From the NCBI GenBank assembly GCA_017305935.1, contig JAFKJU010000030.1, forward strand, positions 19,026 through 83,025: a stretch of 64,000 bases of DNA. The letters are read 5' to 3'. The translations under genes were made by a program, and so were the position numbers. The notes under the pieces are model-generated. The model saw only the letters and a list, made by a program, of their open reading frames with translations, did no database searches and was not told the origin of the DNA. Positions 8,205 through 19,511 of this stretch are shown here, piece by piece. Within the stretch, counting starts at the first letter, position 1; every line of letters starts with the position of its first letter. This stretch comes from Hyphomicrobiales bacterium. GTDB lineage: Bacteria > Pseudomonadota > Alphaproteobacteria > Rhizobiales > Rhizobiaceae.

Positions 8205-8566
8205 CGCCGTTCGGCGAAGCGGTGCGGGCGCTGCGGCAGCGCAAAGGCGTGTCGCAGAAGGAGATGGCGGCGGCCATCGGCGTTTCGCCGGCCTATCTCT
8301 CGGCGCTGGAGCATGGCCGGCGCGGCACGCCGACCTTCGACCTGCTGCAGAGGATCGCCGGCTATTTCAACATCATCTGGGACGAGGCCGAGGATCTGTT
8401 TGCGCTGGCCGGCTTTTCTGCGCCGCGCGTCAGCCTCGATACGTCAGGCCTGCCGGCCCAACACACGGCCTTCGCCAATCGTCTCGCGCGGATGATTCGC
8501 CAACTCGATCCCGACGTGATAGAGGAAATGGACAGGCTTCTGACGAAAGCCGCCAATACGCCGTGA
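8201..8566 (+). CDS. XRE-family helix-turn-helix regulator
   Basis: This is a small regulator of 121 aa. Residues 5-60 form a Cro/CI-type helix-turn-helix (VRALRQRKGVSQKEMAAAIG, SPAYLSALEHGRRGTP). The remaining part (LDTSGLPAQHTAFANRLARMIRQLDPDVIEEMDRLL) is a helical tail seen in conserved alphaproteobacterial homologues. ATG 8201 overlaps the smr stop (ATGA), which fixes the start. It ends 149 nt before gyrB. Because it is translationally coupled to smr and sits just upstream of gyrB, it could act on either, but no operator was identified; its target is unknown. Confidence 0.85.
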   Translation: MTPFGEAVRALRQRKGVSQKEMAAAIGVSPAYLSALEHGRRGTPTFDLLQRIAGYFNIIWDEAEDLFALAGFSAPRVSLDTSGLPAQHTAFANRLARMIRQLDPDVIEEMDRLLTKAANTP

Positions 8567-11151
<2,585 letters not shown>

Positions 11152-11172
11152 TCCAGCCCGGCGATTCACGGC

Positions 11173-11207
11173 AAAAAAGCCCGCTTCCTTGGGAGGCGGG
11201 CTTTTTT
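11173..11207 (+). terminator. Intrinsic terminator after gyrB
   Basis: Stem AAAAAAGCCCGC (11173-11184) pairs with GCGGGCTTTTTT (11196-11207); a T-run completes it. The A-rich left arm would also allow termination of leftward transcription. Confidence 0.9.
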
Positions 11208-11226
11208 CATGGTTAGCCGAAAACCG

Positions 11227-11267
11227 GGTTTCACGTGAATCATGGTTAATGTGATTCACGTGAAACA
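11227..11267. other. parS: Pair of parS-like sites between gyrB and the nitroreductase gene
   Basis: Two CACGTG-centred 16-mers lie 9 bp apart: 11227-11242 (GGTTTCACGTGAATCA, two mismatches to TGTTTCACGTGAAACA) and 11252-11267 (TGATTCACGTGAAACA, one mismatch). They are in inverted relation to each other: the reverse complement of the first begins TGATTCACGTGAAAC. Both are intergenic, between the gyrB terminator and the 3' end of the convergent nitroreductase gene, about 10.5 kb from the DnaA boxes. Confidence 0.75.
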
Positions 11268-11276
11268 TCGCGGTCG

Positions 11277-11876
11277 TTAACCGGCAAACTTTCCTTCGAA
11301 AGCCAGTTCCGAAAGCGGCTTGCGCTGGCTCGGCGTTTCGCGCGCCTTGAGATCGTCGGGCAGGGTCTCCCTGTCCGCGAGACGGCCGATGGCGACGGCG
11401 GCTTCGACGCGGTAATCGTCGGCGGGAATGCCGAGTTCCGCCATCGCTCTGTTGCGGTCGAGGCCGCCCATGCCATGGGCGTGCAGGCCGAGCTTCATCG
11501 TCTGCATCGCCAGCGCCATCCAGGCCGCCCCTGTATCGAAGGCATGGGTGTAGATGGCGCGGCGCTCGCCGGTGCTGGTCGAGAGCGAATGGGTGCGAGA
11601 CACAAGGATGATCAGCGCGCCGGCGTTCTGCGCCCAGCGCTGGTTGCCTTCGTCGAGCAGTTGCAGCAGTGCCGGCCATGCCTCCGTGCCGCGCCGGGCA
11701 TAGATGAAACGCCAGGGCTGGCCGTTGCCGGCCGAGGGCGCCCAGCGGGCGGCGTCGAGGATGGTCAGCAGCATCTCCTCGGAAATCGCATCGCCGTTGA
11801 AGGCGCGCGGCGACCAGCGGTCGAGAAATAGCGGATCGATCGGCAGATCGGTGTGGCGGTGGTTGCTGGTGGTCAT
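11277..11876 (-). CDS. Nitroreductase family protein
   Basis: A 199-aa FMN-dependent NAD(P)H oxidoreductase of the nitroreductase fold. Family signs are the RWSPRAFNGDAISEE start (about 20-34), the FMN-contact region ARWAPSAGNGQPWRFIY (about 43-59) and the C-terminal PADDYRVEAAVAIGRL. The physiological substrate cannot be deduced. ATG 11876 is used because the protein begins there in homologues (MTTSNHRHTDLPIDPLFLDRW); an in-frame open stretch continues to 12242 but crosses a dispersed repeat and the divergent GST promoter. It converges on gyrB with parS-like sites between. Confidence 0.88.
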   Translation of the reverse strand: MTTSNHRHTDLPIDPLFLDRWSPRAFNGDAISEEMLLTILDAARWAPSAGNGQPWRFIYARRGTEAWPALLQLLDEGNQRWAQNAGALIILVSRTHSLSTSTGERRAIYTHAFDTGAAWMALAMQTMKLGLHAHGMGGLDRNRAMAELGIPADDYRVEAAVAIGRLADRETLPDDLKARETPSQRKPLSELAFEGKFAG

Positions 11877-11895
11877 GGGACGGCCCTGTTTGTTG

Positions 11896-11950
11896 GAGCA
11901 CTTCCAGGAAAGGTGGAAACCGGTTTTCCGTTCGGAAATGCGATGAAACA
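11896..11950. repeat. Dispersed intergenic repeat, copy A
   Basis: The stretch GAGCACTTCCAGGAAAGGTG continuing GGAAACCGGTTTTCCGTTCGG resembles short palindromic intergenic repeats that recur through rhizobial genomes. Two related diverged copies occur here at 42988-43026 and 43695-43748. The part at 11922-11938 can fold (TTTCCG / CGGAAA). Confidence 0.5.
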
Positions 11951-12096
11951 ATTGAGAGGAGCGGACCATAATCGCTCGGGCGAAGACTGTGAAACGGTTT
12001 GTCGTGTCCGTTTGACACTGTGTCCAGAGATTGGGGTCTGCCGTCGCGCGCGCGAATGGATAGGATGGCCGCCATCGATGAATGACGGAGCACATC

Positions 12097-13050
12097 ATGC
12101 TGGTGAATGGAAAATGGTCGGCGGACTGGCATCCGGTGCAGGCCAAGGATGAGAAGGGCGGCTTCGTCCGCCAGGTCTCCGGCTTTCGCAACTGGGTGAC
12201 CCCGGATGGGTCTGCCGGCCCGACGGGCGAGGGCGGCTTCAAGGCCGAGACCGGGCGCTATCATCTTTATGTGGCCCTGATCTGCCCCTGGGCCTCGCGC
12301 ACCCTGATCGGCCGCGCCCTCAAGGGGCTGAAGGACGTGCTGAGTGTTTCCATCGTCGAGCCGGTGCTGACCAGGGAAGGCTGGGCCTTCGGCGATTTTC
12401 CGGGCGCAACCCGCGACGAGGTCAACGGCGCCACCTATATGCACGAGATCTACACGAAGGCCGATCCGCTCTATACCGGCCGCGCCACCGTGCCGGTGCT
12501 ATGGGACAAGACGCGGCAGACCATCGTCAACAATGAATCCGCCGATATCCTGCGCATGATGAATGACGGTTTCGGCAGCCTCGCAACGGCAAGGATCGAC
12601 CTCTATCCGGCAGGACAGCGCGAGGCGATCGATGCTTTCAACGCTCGTATCTATCCGGCGCTGAACAATGGCGTCTACCGCGCCGGCTTCGCCACCACGC
12701 AAGTCGCCTATGAAGAAGCCTTTGCCGATGTCTTCACCTGCCTCGACGATGTGGACGCCGCGCTGGACGGGAAAAAGTTCCTGTTCGCCGATCATCCGAC
12801 CGAAGCCGATATCCGGCTGTTCGTGACGCTGATCCGCTTCGACGCCGCCTATCACGGCCTGTTCAAATGCAACCTGCGCCGGGTCGCCGATTATCGCAAC
12901 TTGCGGCCTTTCCTGCGGCGGATGCTGGACTGGCCGGGCATCGCCCCGACCGTCGACATCGACCACATCAAGCGCGGCTATTATTCCATCGCGGCGCTCA
13001 ATCCCAACGGCATCGTGCCGGTCGGACCGAAACTGGAGGAAATTCTGTAG
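12097..13050 (+). CDS. Glutathionyl-hydroquinone reductase (Xi-class glutathione S-transferase)
   Basis: Xi-class enzymes (YqjG, PcpF, ECM4 type) reduce glutathionyl-hydroquinones to hydroquinones using glutathione. The 317-aa protein carries the diagnostic catalytic Cys in LICPWASR (C63), the thioredoxin-fold partner region ATVPVLWDKTRQTIVNNES, and the all-helical C-terminal domain ending RGYYSIAALNPNGIVPVGP, a family hallmark. I prefer ATG 12097 because GGAG lies 6 nt upstream; ATG 12082 in frame would add five residues and has no ribosome site. It is divergent from the nitroreductase gene, and both act on quinone-like or nitroaromatic compounds, a suggestive but unproven pairing. Confidence 0.92.
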   Translation: MLVNGKWSADWHPVQAKDEKGGFVRQVSGFRNWVTPDGSAGPTGEGGFKAETGRYHLYVALICPWASRTLIGRALKGLKDVLSVSIVEPVLTREGWAFGDFPGATRDEVNGATYMHEIYTKADPLYTGRATVPVLWDKTRQTIVNNESADILRMMNDGFGSLATARIDLYPAGQREAIDAFNARIYPALNNGVYRAGFATTQVAYEEAFADVFTCLDDVDAALDGKKFLFADHPTEADIRLFVTLIRFDAAYHGLFKCNLRRVADYRNLRPFLRRMLDWPGIAPTVDIDHIKRGYYSIAALNPNGIVPVGPKLEEIL

Positions 13051-13140
13051 CGCATGCCCGACCAGGCAAAAAGCGGAGCTAGCCCCGCTCATGCTTCATG
13101 CATTACCCTTCCCCCTCTGAAATGAGGAGGAGCATGAACC

Positions 13141-14550
13141 ATGGACGAGGAGCAATTCCGCCACTGGTCGAAACAGGCCGCGGAGTGGGGTGTCGACTAT
13201 CGCAACGGCCTGCGCGACAAGCCGGTGCGCGCCCAGACGGCGCCCGGCGAAATCGCGGCGCAGATCGCCGCCACGCCGCCGGAAACCGGTGAAGCGATGG
13301 AGACGGTGTTTGCCGATTTCGAGAAGATCGTCGTGCCGGGTATGACTCATTGGCAGCATCCGCGTTTCTTCGCCTATTTCCCGGCCAATGCCGCGCCGGC
13401 CTCGGTGGTCGCCGAATATCTGGTCAGCGCCATGGCGGCGCAATGCATGTTGTGGCAGACCTCGCCGGCCGCGACGGAACTGGAAACCCGCATGGTCGAC
13501 TGGTTGCGCCAGGCGCTCGGCCTGCCCGAAAACTTTTCCGGCGTCATCCAGGATTCGGCCTCGACCGCGACGCTCGCCGCCGTGCTGGTGATGCGTGAAA
13601 AGGCGCTGGCTTGGCGGGGGAATGCAGAGGGCCTGTCCGGTCAGGCAAAGCTGCGCATCTATGCCTCGGACCAAGTGCATACGTCCATCGACCGCGCCAT
13701 CTGGATCGCCGGCATCGGCGAGGCCAATCTGGTGCGCATCCCGACATCAGGCCCGGAGAGGGCGATGGATATCGCGGCCCTGGAAACCGCAATCGCGAAG
13801 GACCGTGCGGCGGGCCTGTTGCCCGCCGGCATCATCGCCTGCGTCGGCGGCACGTCCACGGGTGCCTGCGACGACATCGCCGCAACCGTGGCTGTGGCGC
13901 GAAAAGAGAATCTCTACCTGCATGTCGACGCCGCCTGGGCCGGCTCGGCGATGATCTGCCCGGAATTCCGCGCTTTATGGGCCGGCGTCGAGGGCGCCGA
14001 TTCCATCGTCTTCAATCCGCACAAATGGCTGGGTGCGCAGTTCGATTGCTCCGTGCAGTTCATCCGCGATCCCGAAGCTTTGGTGCGCACGCTCGCCATC
14101 CGCCCGGAATATCTGAAGACGCAGGGGCGTGACGGCATCGTCAATTATTCGGAATGGAGCGTGCCCTTGGGGCGCCGCTTCCGGGCGCTGAAATTATGGT
14201 TCCTGCTGCGCTGCCATGGGTTGGAGGATCTGCGCCGCCGCATCCGCAACCATGTCGACTGGGCGCGCATGGTCTGCGAGCGGCTGCGGACGGAGCAGGA
14301 TTTCGAGATCGTCACCGAGCCCTTTCTGTCGCTGTTCTCGTTCCGCCACCGCAGCGCCGCCGAGCCCGATGCACACAATCTGGCGCTCCTGGAGCGGATC
14401 AACGATGACGGCCGTATCTATCTCACGCAGACCCGCGTCGATGGGGCGGTCGCCATCCGCTTCCAGGCCGGTCAGTTCGACATGGAAAAGGAGGATGCCG
14501 AAGCGGCGATCCGGGTCATTTTGGAGCTTGCCCGGAGCAATAGATCTTGA
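13141..14550 (+). CDS. PLP-dependent group II amino acid decarboxylase
   Basis: A 469-aa aspartate-aminotransferase-fold enzyme like aromatic-L-amino-acid decarboxylases. The N-terminal segment THWQHPRFFAYFPA (about 69-82) is the family substrate loop, HVDAAWAGSA (261-270) supplies the PLP-contacting Asp263, and NPHKW holds the Schiff-base lysine (K295). Substrate could be tryptophan, phenylalanine/DOPA or another amino acid; the sequence alone does not decide. ATG 13141 has GGAGGAGC a few bases upstream. It stands alone, 90 nt after the GST gene and 248 nt before phaZ. Confidence 0.9.
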   Translation: MDEEQFRHWSKQAAEWGVDYRNGLRDKPVRAQTAPGEIAAQIAATPPETGEAMETVFADFEKIVVPGMTHWQHPRFFAYFPANAAPASVVAEYLVSAMAAQCMLWQTSPAATELETRMVDWLRQALGLPENFSGVIQDSASTATLAAVLVMREKALAWRGNAEGLSGQAKLRIYASDQVHTSIDRAIWIAGIGEANLVRIPTSGPERAMDIAALETAIAKDRAAGLLPAGIIACVGGTSTGACDDIAATVAVARKENLYLHVDAAWAGSAMICPEFRALWAGVEGADSIVFNPHKWLGAQFDCSVQFIRDPEALVRTLAIRPEYLKTQGRDGIVNYSEWSVPLGRRFRALKLWFLLRCHGLEDLRRRIRNHVDWARMVCERLRTEQDFEIVTEPFLSLFSFRHRSAAEPDAHNLALLERINDDGRIYLTQTRVDGAVAIRFQAGQFDMEKEDAEAAIRVILELARSNRS

Positions 14551-14798
14551 AAGAGAGTCGGTATTCGATGCAATGCAACAAATGGACAGGGAACGTTAAC
14601 GCGTTAAGTCCATTATAACAATCGACGGAGAGGCGGGCCTATCAGCCGCCTCCGGGCAACTGCCACGCGTCAATTCTGTTGCTCTGCGGCAGAAACGGTG
14701 CTTATCCTTCCTCATTTCGCAGTGCAGCGAGACGGAAGGAAGCGCCGGATTGGGAGCGGCTTTCCCGACAGTCTGTCTCAAGAGAGGTAGCGTGTCCG
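14551..14798. promoter_or_regulatory. Intergenic region upstream of phaZ with a 12-bp palindrome
   Basis: A 248-nt gap. It contains TTAACGCGTTAA (14596-14607), a perfect 12-bp palindrome, next to TATAAC/TATAAT-like bases (14612-14620). The rest shows no reading frame with family likeness. An AGAGAGG about 11 nt before ATG 14799 is the likely ribosome site. The palindrome could be a regulator site for phaZ; spacing does not fit a CtrA box (TTAA-N7-TTAA). Confidence 0.4.
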
Positions 14799-16079
14799 AT
14801 GTTTTATCAGTTTTATGAAATGAATCATGCGGCAATGGCGCCGTTCCGGATGTTGGCGGAATTGTCGCTTCTGGCCTATCGCAATCCGCTCAATCCCTTG
14901 TCGCATACGGTCATCGGCCGGTCCGTCGCCGCCGGTCTCGAAGTGTTCGAGCGCTCGACGCGCCGCTATGGCAAGCCGGCCTTCAACCTGCCGCAGACGG
15001 TAGTCAACGGCCAGAGCGTGCCGGTGGTGGAAAAGATCGTCTGGTCGAAGCCGTTCTGCAATCTTCTGCATTTCCAGCGTATCCTGCCGCCCGGCCATGC
15101 GCCCGACCCGAAAATCCTGGTCGTCGCGCCGATGTCCGGCCATTACGCCACGCTGCTGCGCGGCACGGTCGAGGCGCTGCTGCCGAGCGCCGACGTCTAC
15201 ATCACCGACTGGATCGATGCCCGCATGGTGCCGGTGTCGGAAGGAAGCTTCGATTTCAACGATTATGTCGATTACGTCATCGAGATGATCCATCACCTCG
15301 GCGAGCGTACCAACGTGATTGCCGTCTGTCAGCCGTCCGTGCCGGTGCTGGCCGCGGTGGCGCTGATGGAAGCCGACAACGATCCGCTGGCGCCTGCCTC
15401 GATGACGCTGATGGGCGGCCCGATCGATACCCGCATCAACCCCACCGCCGTCAACGAACTCGCCAAGAGCAAGTCGCTCGACTGGTTCCGCGACAATGTC
15501 GTCATGCCGGTGCCGTGGCCGCAGCCGGGCTTCATGCGCCAGGTCTATCCCGGCTTCCTGCAACTCTCCGGCTTCATGTCGATGAACCTCGACCGCCACA
15601 TGATCGCCCAGAAGGATTTCTTCTGGCATCTGGTCAAGAACGACGGCGAGCCGGCGGAAAAGCACCGCGATTTCTACGACGAATATCTGGCGGTCATGGA
15701 TTTGACAGCGGAATTCTACCTGCAGACCGTCGATCTCGTCTTCATGCGCCATGCGCTGCCCAAGGGCGAGATGATGCATCGCGGCAAGCGGGTCGATACT
15801 TCGGCCATCCGCCGCGTGGCGTTGCTGACGGTGGAAGGCGAGAACGACGATATCTCCGGCGTCGGCCAGACTCATGCGGCCCAGACGATCTGCACCAATA
15901 TTCCCGAGGCCATGCGCATGCATTACATGCAGCCGGATGTCGGGCATTATGGTGTCTTCAACGGTTCGCGCTTCCGCCGTGAGATCGCCCCGCGCATTGT
16001 CGCCTTCGCCCGGGAGCATTCGAAGACCGAAGCCAAGACCGGCATTCAGCAGGTCATCCAGGGCGGCAAGTCTGCCTGA
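14799..16079 (+). CDS. phaZ: Intracellular polyhydroxybutyrate depolymerase PhaZ
   Basis: Mobilises stored poly-3-hydroxybutyrate granules in the cytosol. The 426-aa product starts MFYQFYEMNHAAMAPFRMLAE, the standard start of the intracellular PhaZ family, and has an alpha/beta-hydrolase core with APMSGHYATLL, DWIDARMVP and a nucleophile elbow AVCQPSVP in which Cys (C177) takes the place of Ser, as in the well-studied Ralstonia PhaZ. The C-terminal His region DVGHYGVFNGSRFR is present. No signal peptide, consistent with granule use. Two hairpins follow within the next 100 nt. Confidence 0.92.
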   Translation: MFYQFYEMNHAAMAPFRMLAELSLLAYRNPLNPLSHTVIGRSVAAGLEVFERSTRRYGKPAFNLPQTVVNGQSVPVVEKIVWSKPFCNLLHFQRILPPGHAPDPKILVVAPMSGHYATLLRGTVEALLPSADVYITDWIDARMVPVSEGSFDFNDYVDYVIEMIHHLGERTNVIAVCQPSVPVLAAVALMEADNDPLAPASMTLMGGPIDTRINPTAVNELAKSKSLDWFRDNVVMPVPWPQPGFMRQVYPGFLQLSGFMSMNLDRHMIAQKDFFWHLVKNDGEPAEKHRDFYDEYLAVMDLTAEFYLQTVDLVFMRHALPKGEMMHRGKRVDTSAIRRVALLTVEGENDDISGVGQTHAAQTICTNIPEAMRMHYMQPDVGHYGVFNGSRFRREIAPRIVAFAREHSKTEAKTGIQQVIQGGKSA

Positions 16080-16101
16080 CGCCGGGCCGGGTTGCCGCCT
16101 C

Positions 16102-16176
16102 GCAGCGCCGTGAAGGCGCTGCCTGTCAAGGTCTGTTTTTCCAATTTCGGTACGCCTGCCGCTTGAAGCGGCGGGC
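16102..16176 (+). terminator. Two hairpins downstream of phaZ
   Basis: GCAGCGCC / GGCGCTGC (16102-16109 / 16115-16122), followed 13 nt later by TTTTT, and a second hairpin around CCGCTTGAAGCGG (about 16158-16171). The first could end phaZ transcription, but its U-tract is displaced, so it is a weak terminator candidate. Confidence 0.4.
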
Positions 16177-16241
16177 CGGCGTAACCACATGGCGATCAGG
16201 GGCAGGCATCCGGCCAGCCTCGGCAGAAAGGGTTACGAACG

Positions 16242-16685
16242 ATGAATCAGTCAGCATTGCTCCGTCCCGACTGGACCCCGGCGACGGTTGCCCTCATGGT
16301 TCTGGGCTTCGTGGTGTTCTGGCCGCTCGGCCTTGCCATGCTCGCCTATATCCTGTTCGGCGAACGCTTCAAGGGTTTCAAGCGCGACGTCAACCAGGCG
16401 ACCGACGGCTTCTTTGCCGGCTGCCGCCGCGGCCGCCATCGTCGCGGCTGGGAACGCGACACCGGTAACGTCGCCTTCGACGACTGGCGCAAGGCCGAAC
16501 TCGACCGTCTGGAAGAGGAGCGCCGCAAGCTCGACGAAATGCGCGCCGATTTCGATAGCTACATGCGCGAATTGCGCCGCGCCAAGGACCAGGAAGAATT
16601 CGACCGCTTCATGCGCGAGCGCCGCAGCAAGCCGCCGGCGACCGGTGACGACAAGGGCCCGGGCGCTCCTTATGAAATGGCATGA
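16242..16685 (+). CDS. DUF2852 membrane protein
   Basis: A 147-aa protein with one clear hydrophobic segment (about residues 16-40, ATVALMVLGFVVFWPLGLAMLAYIL), a basic patch (GCRRGRHRRGW) and a long charged helix (about 80-130, AELDRLEEERRKLDEMRADFDSYMRELRRAKDQ) likely to be coiled coil. This layout matches DUF2852, a family without known function that is common in Rhizobiales. It has its own terminator at 16711-16735. Nothing in the neighbourhood explains its job. Confidence 0.8.
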   Translation: MNQSALLRPDWTPATVALMVLGFVVFWPLGLAMLAYILFGERFKGFKRDVNQATDGFFAGCRRGRHRRGWERDTGNVAFDDWRKAELDRLEEERRKLDEMRADFDSYMRELRRAKDQEEFDRFMRERRSKPPATGDDKGPGAPYEMA

Positions 16686-16710
16686 ACCGGCCAGCCTCAT
16701 GAATCCTGAC

Positions 16711-16737
16711 ACCGGCATCCGCGAGGATGCCGGTTTT
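16711..16737 (+). terminator. Intrinsic terminator after the DUF2852 gene
   Basis: ACCGGCATCC pairs with GGATGCCGGT around GCGA, followed by TTTTCG. A compact 10-bp stem with GNRA-type loop and a short T-run. Confidence 0.8.
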
Positions 16738-16786
16738 CGTTTGCCGTCGATTCCCATTCGGCCGCGCATCGGCTAAAACACGGCTC

Positions 16787-17548
16787 ATGTTCGCGCTTCT
16801 GAAAAAGACCCGGAAAAGCCCAAAGCCACTGCCGCCGCCGCTCGAGCGGATGCTCGATGTCGCCGGACGCGCCATGCCGCTGACCATCCGCCAGAACCGC
16901 CGCGCCACCCGTATCACCCTGCGCATCGAGCCGGGTGGACGGGCGCTGAAGATGACCATTCCTTCCGGGCTCGCGCAGCGCGAGGTCGATGCCTTCCTCG
17001 ACCGTCACCAGGGCTGGCTGATGACCAAGCTCGCCCGCTTTCCGCAAAATGCCGGCCTTAAGCCCGGTGCTACCATTCCCCTGCGCGGCATCAGGCATCG
17101 CATCGTCCACACCGGAAAGCTGCGCGGCTTGACCGAGGCGCTTGTGCTGGAGGGTGAACCTGTCATCCGCGTTTCCGGCATGGAGGAACATCTTGGCCGC
17201 CGCCTCGCCGATTTCCTCAAGAAGGAGGCGCGCGGCGATCTGGAAGCGCTGGTCAGGCGCCATGCCGGCGCGATCCGCAAGCCCTATGCCTCGATCGCGA
17301 TGAAGGATACCCGCAGCCGCTGGGGCTCCTGTTCCTATGAGGGCAATCTGAGCTTCTCCTGGCGCATCGTCATGGCGCCGCCGCTGGTCATCGATTATCT
17401 CGCCGCCCATGAGGTGGCGCATCTGAAAGAGATGAATCACGGGCCGGACTTCTGGGCGCTGTGCCGGAAACTCTGCCCGCAGATGGACGAGGCCAAGGGC
17501 TGGCTGAAACGCCATGGCTCGATGCTGCATGCCATCGATTTCGACTGA
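16787..17548 (+). CDS. YgjP/SprT-like zinc metallopeptidase (M48-type, DUF45)
   Basis: The 253-aa product has the DUF45/YgjP layout: a beta-rich N-terminal half (ITLRIEPGGRALKMTIPSG, about 43-61), the conserved SRWGSCS (about 177-183) and a zinc motif HEVAH (H208, E209, H212) in AAHEVAHLKEMNHGPDFW, with the third ligand expected at the following His218. The family is thought to be cytosolic zinc proteases; substrate unknown. ATG 16787 follows the DUF2852 terminator, and trpF begins 67 nt downstream, so it may or may not share a transcript with the trp genes. Confidence 0.85.
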   Translation: MFALLKKTRKSPKPLPPPLERMLDVAGRAMPLTIRQNRRATRITLRIEPGGRALKMTIPSGLAQREVDAFLDRHQGWLMTKLARFPQNAGLKPGATIPLRGIRHRIVHTGKLRGLTEALVLEGEPVIRVSGMEEHLGRRLADFLKKEARGDLEALVRRHAGAIRKPYASIAMKDTRSRWGSCSYEGNLSFSWRIVMAPPLVIDYLAAHEVAHLKEMNHGPDFWALCRKLCPQMDEAKGWLKRHGSMLHAIDFD

Positions 17549-17615
17549 CGCGCGCCCCACCGCGGGTGGCGATTTATCTCGACTCCGCACTGTTTTTCTG
17601 TCACTTGGGCAGGCC

Positions 17616-18290
17616 ATGAAGCCCGATATCAAGATTTGCGGACTGAAGACGCCGGAAGCGGTGGAACGCGCGGTGGCGCGCGGCGCCAGCCATATCGGTT
17701 TCATCTTCTTCGCCAAAAGCCCGCGCAACATCGAGCCCGATCTGGCCGGCCAGCTTGCCGATGCCGTGCGCGGCCGGGCAAAAATCGTCGCCGTCACCGT
17801 CGATGCCGATCCCGATGATCTCGACGAGATCGTCGCCCTGCTGCGCCCCGATATCCTGCAACTGCATGGCAAGGAAAGCCCCGAACGGGTGCTGGAAGTC
17901 CGCGCCATGTACGGCCTGCCGGTGATGAAGGCATTTTCCGTGCGCGAAGCTGCTGATCTCGAACGCATCGATCCCTATATCGGGATTGTCGAGCGTTTCC
18001 TGTTCGACGCCAAGCCGCCTGTCGGTTCCGAGCTTCCGGGCGGCAATGGTGTGTCCTTCGACTGGCGGCTGATGCAATCGCTTGACGCAAGCGTGGATTA
18101 CATGCTTTCCGGGGGATTGAACAAGGACAATGTCGGCGAGGCGCTGCGGGTGACGCGCGCCCCCGGCCTCGATGTGTCCTCGGGGGTCGAAAGCGCGCCG
18201 GGTGTCAAGGATCTGGCGATGATCGACGCCTTTTTCGATGCTGTTAGAGAGGCGACTGGCGCTAGCGCGGTTGCAGGGAGCAAGAAGTGA
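17616..18290 (+). CDS. trpF: Phosphoribosylanthranilate isomerase TrpF
   Basis: Converts N-(5'-phosphoribosyl)anthranilate to CdRP in tryptophan synthesis. The 224-aa TIM barrel has the catalytic Cys in DIKICGLK (C8), the family [13 protein letters not shown] stretch, the [14 protein letters not shown] strand, the FDAKPP region with the catalytic Asp, and the phosphate-binding SGGLNKDNV / [18 protein letters not shown] 17616 is used. GTG of trpB overlaps the stop, so translation is coupled. trpE, trpD and trpC are not in this window, so the pathway is split across the chromosome, as is usual in rhizobia. Confidence 0.96.
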   Translation: MKPDIKICGLKTPEAVERAVARGASHIGFIFFAKSPRNIEPDLAGQLADAVRGRAKIVAVTVDADPDDLDEIVALLRPDILQLHGKESPERVLEVRAMYGLPVMKAFSVREAADLERIDPYIGIVERFLFDAKPPVGSELPGGNGVSFDWRLMQSLDASVDYMLSGGLNKDNVGEALRVTRAPGLDVSSGVESAPGVKDLAMIDAFFDAVREATGASAVAGSKK

Positions 18291-19507
18291 ACGAGACGCC
18301 CAAACCCAATTCGTTTCGCGCCGGGCCGGATGAAGACGGCCGTTTCGGCATTTTCGGCGGCCGCTTCGTCGCCGAAACCCTGATGCCGCTGATTCTCGAC
18401 CTGCAGGACGAGTGGAACAAGGCCAAGACCGATCCCGAATTCCAGGCGGAACTGAAGCAGCTCGGCGCCCATTACATCGGCCGCCCCAGCCCGCTCTATT
18501 TCGCCGAGCGCCTGACGGAGCATCTCGGCGGCGCAAAAATCTACTTCAAGCGCGAGGAGCTGAACCACACCGGCTCCCACAAGATCAACAATTGCATCGG
18601 CCAGATCCTGCTGGCCAAGCGCATGGGCAAGACGCGCATCATCGCCGAGACGGGTGCAGGGCAGCATGGCGTCGCCTCCGCGACCGTCGCGGCGCGCTTC
18701 GGTTTCCCTTGCGTCGTCTACATGGGCGCGACTGACGTGCAGCGCCAGGCGCCGAACGTTTTCCGCATGAAGTTGCTTGGCGCCGAAGTGCGCCCGGTCA
18801 CCTCCGGCAGCGGCACGCTGAAGGACGCGATGAACGAGGCGCTGCGCGACTGGGTCACGAATGTCGACGACACCTATTATCTGATCGGTACCGCCGCCGG
18901 CCCGCATCCCTATCCGGAACTGGTACGCGATTTCCAGGCTGTCATCGGCCAGGAAGCCCGCGAACAGATTCTCGAAGCCGAGGGACGTTTGCCGGATCTG
19001 GTGGTTGCGGCTGTCGGTGGCGGTTCGAACGCCATCGGCATCTTCCATCCCTTCCTCGATGACGAGGGCGTGCAGATCGTCGGCGTCGAAGCCGGTGGCA
19101 AGGGCCTGCAGGGCGAGGAGCATTGCGCCTCGATCACCGCCGGTTCGCCCGGCGTGCTGCATGGCAACCGCACCTATCTGCTGCAGGACGGTGACGGCCA
19201 GATCAAGGAAGGACATTCGATTTCCGCCGGTCTCGATTATCCCGGCATCGGCCCGGAGCATTCCTGGCTGCACGATATCGGCCGCGTCGAATACGTGCCG
19301 ATCATGGACGAGGAAGCGCTGGAAGCTTTCCAGCTGCTGACGAAGCTCGAAGGCATCATCCCGGCGCTGGAGCCCTCCCACGCGATTGCCGAAGTGATCA
19401 AGCGTGCGCCGAAAATGCGCAAGGACCAGATCATCGTGATGAACCTCTCCGGCCGCGGCGACAAGGATATTTTTACCGTCGGCAAGATCCTCGGTATGGA
19501 GCTTTAA
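18287..19507 (+). CDS. trpB: Tryptophan synthase beta chain
   Basis: Condenses indole with serine using PLP. The 406-aa protein carries the PLP lysine in [10 protein letters not shown] (K99), the [11 protein letters not shown] loop with the catalytic Glu and the phosphate-binding VGGGSNAIG. Starts with GTG at 18287 overlapping the trpF stop (GTGA), so the start is well fixed. trpA follows after 4 nt and TrpA and TrpB are expected to form the alpha2-beta2 complex with an indole tunnel. Confidence 0.98.
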   Translation: MNETPKPNSFRAGPDEDGRFGIFGGRFVAETLMPLILDLQDEWNKAKTDPEFQAELKQLGAHYIGRPSPLYFAERLTEHLGGAKIYFKREELNHTGSHKINNCIGQILLAKRMGKTRIIAETGAGQHGVASATVAARFGFPCVVYMGATDVQRQAPNVFRMKLLGAEVRPVTSGSGTLKDAMNEALRDWVTNVDDTYYLIGTAAGPHPYPELVRDFQAVIGQEAREQILEAEGRLPDLVVAAVGGGSNAIGIFHPFLDDEGVQIVGVEAGGKGLQGEEHCASITAGSPGVLHGNRTYLLQDGDGQIKEGHSISAGLDYPGIGPEHSWLHDIGRVEYVPIMDEEALEAFQLLTKLEGIIPALEPSHAIAEVIKRAPKMRKDQIIVMNLSGRGDKDIFTVGKILGMEL

Positions 19508-19511
19508 GATC

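Noticed and set aside
14596..14607. TTAACGCGTTAA as a CtrA box
   Set aside because: CtrA sites are TTAA-N7-TTAA; here the two TTAA are only four bases apart.
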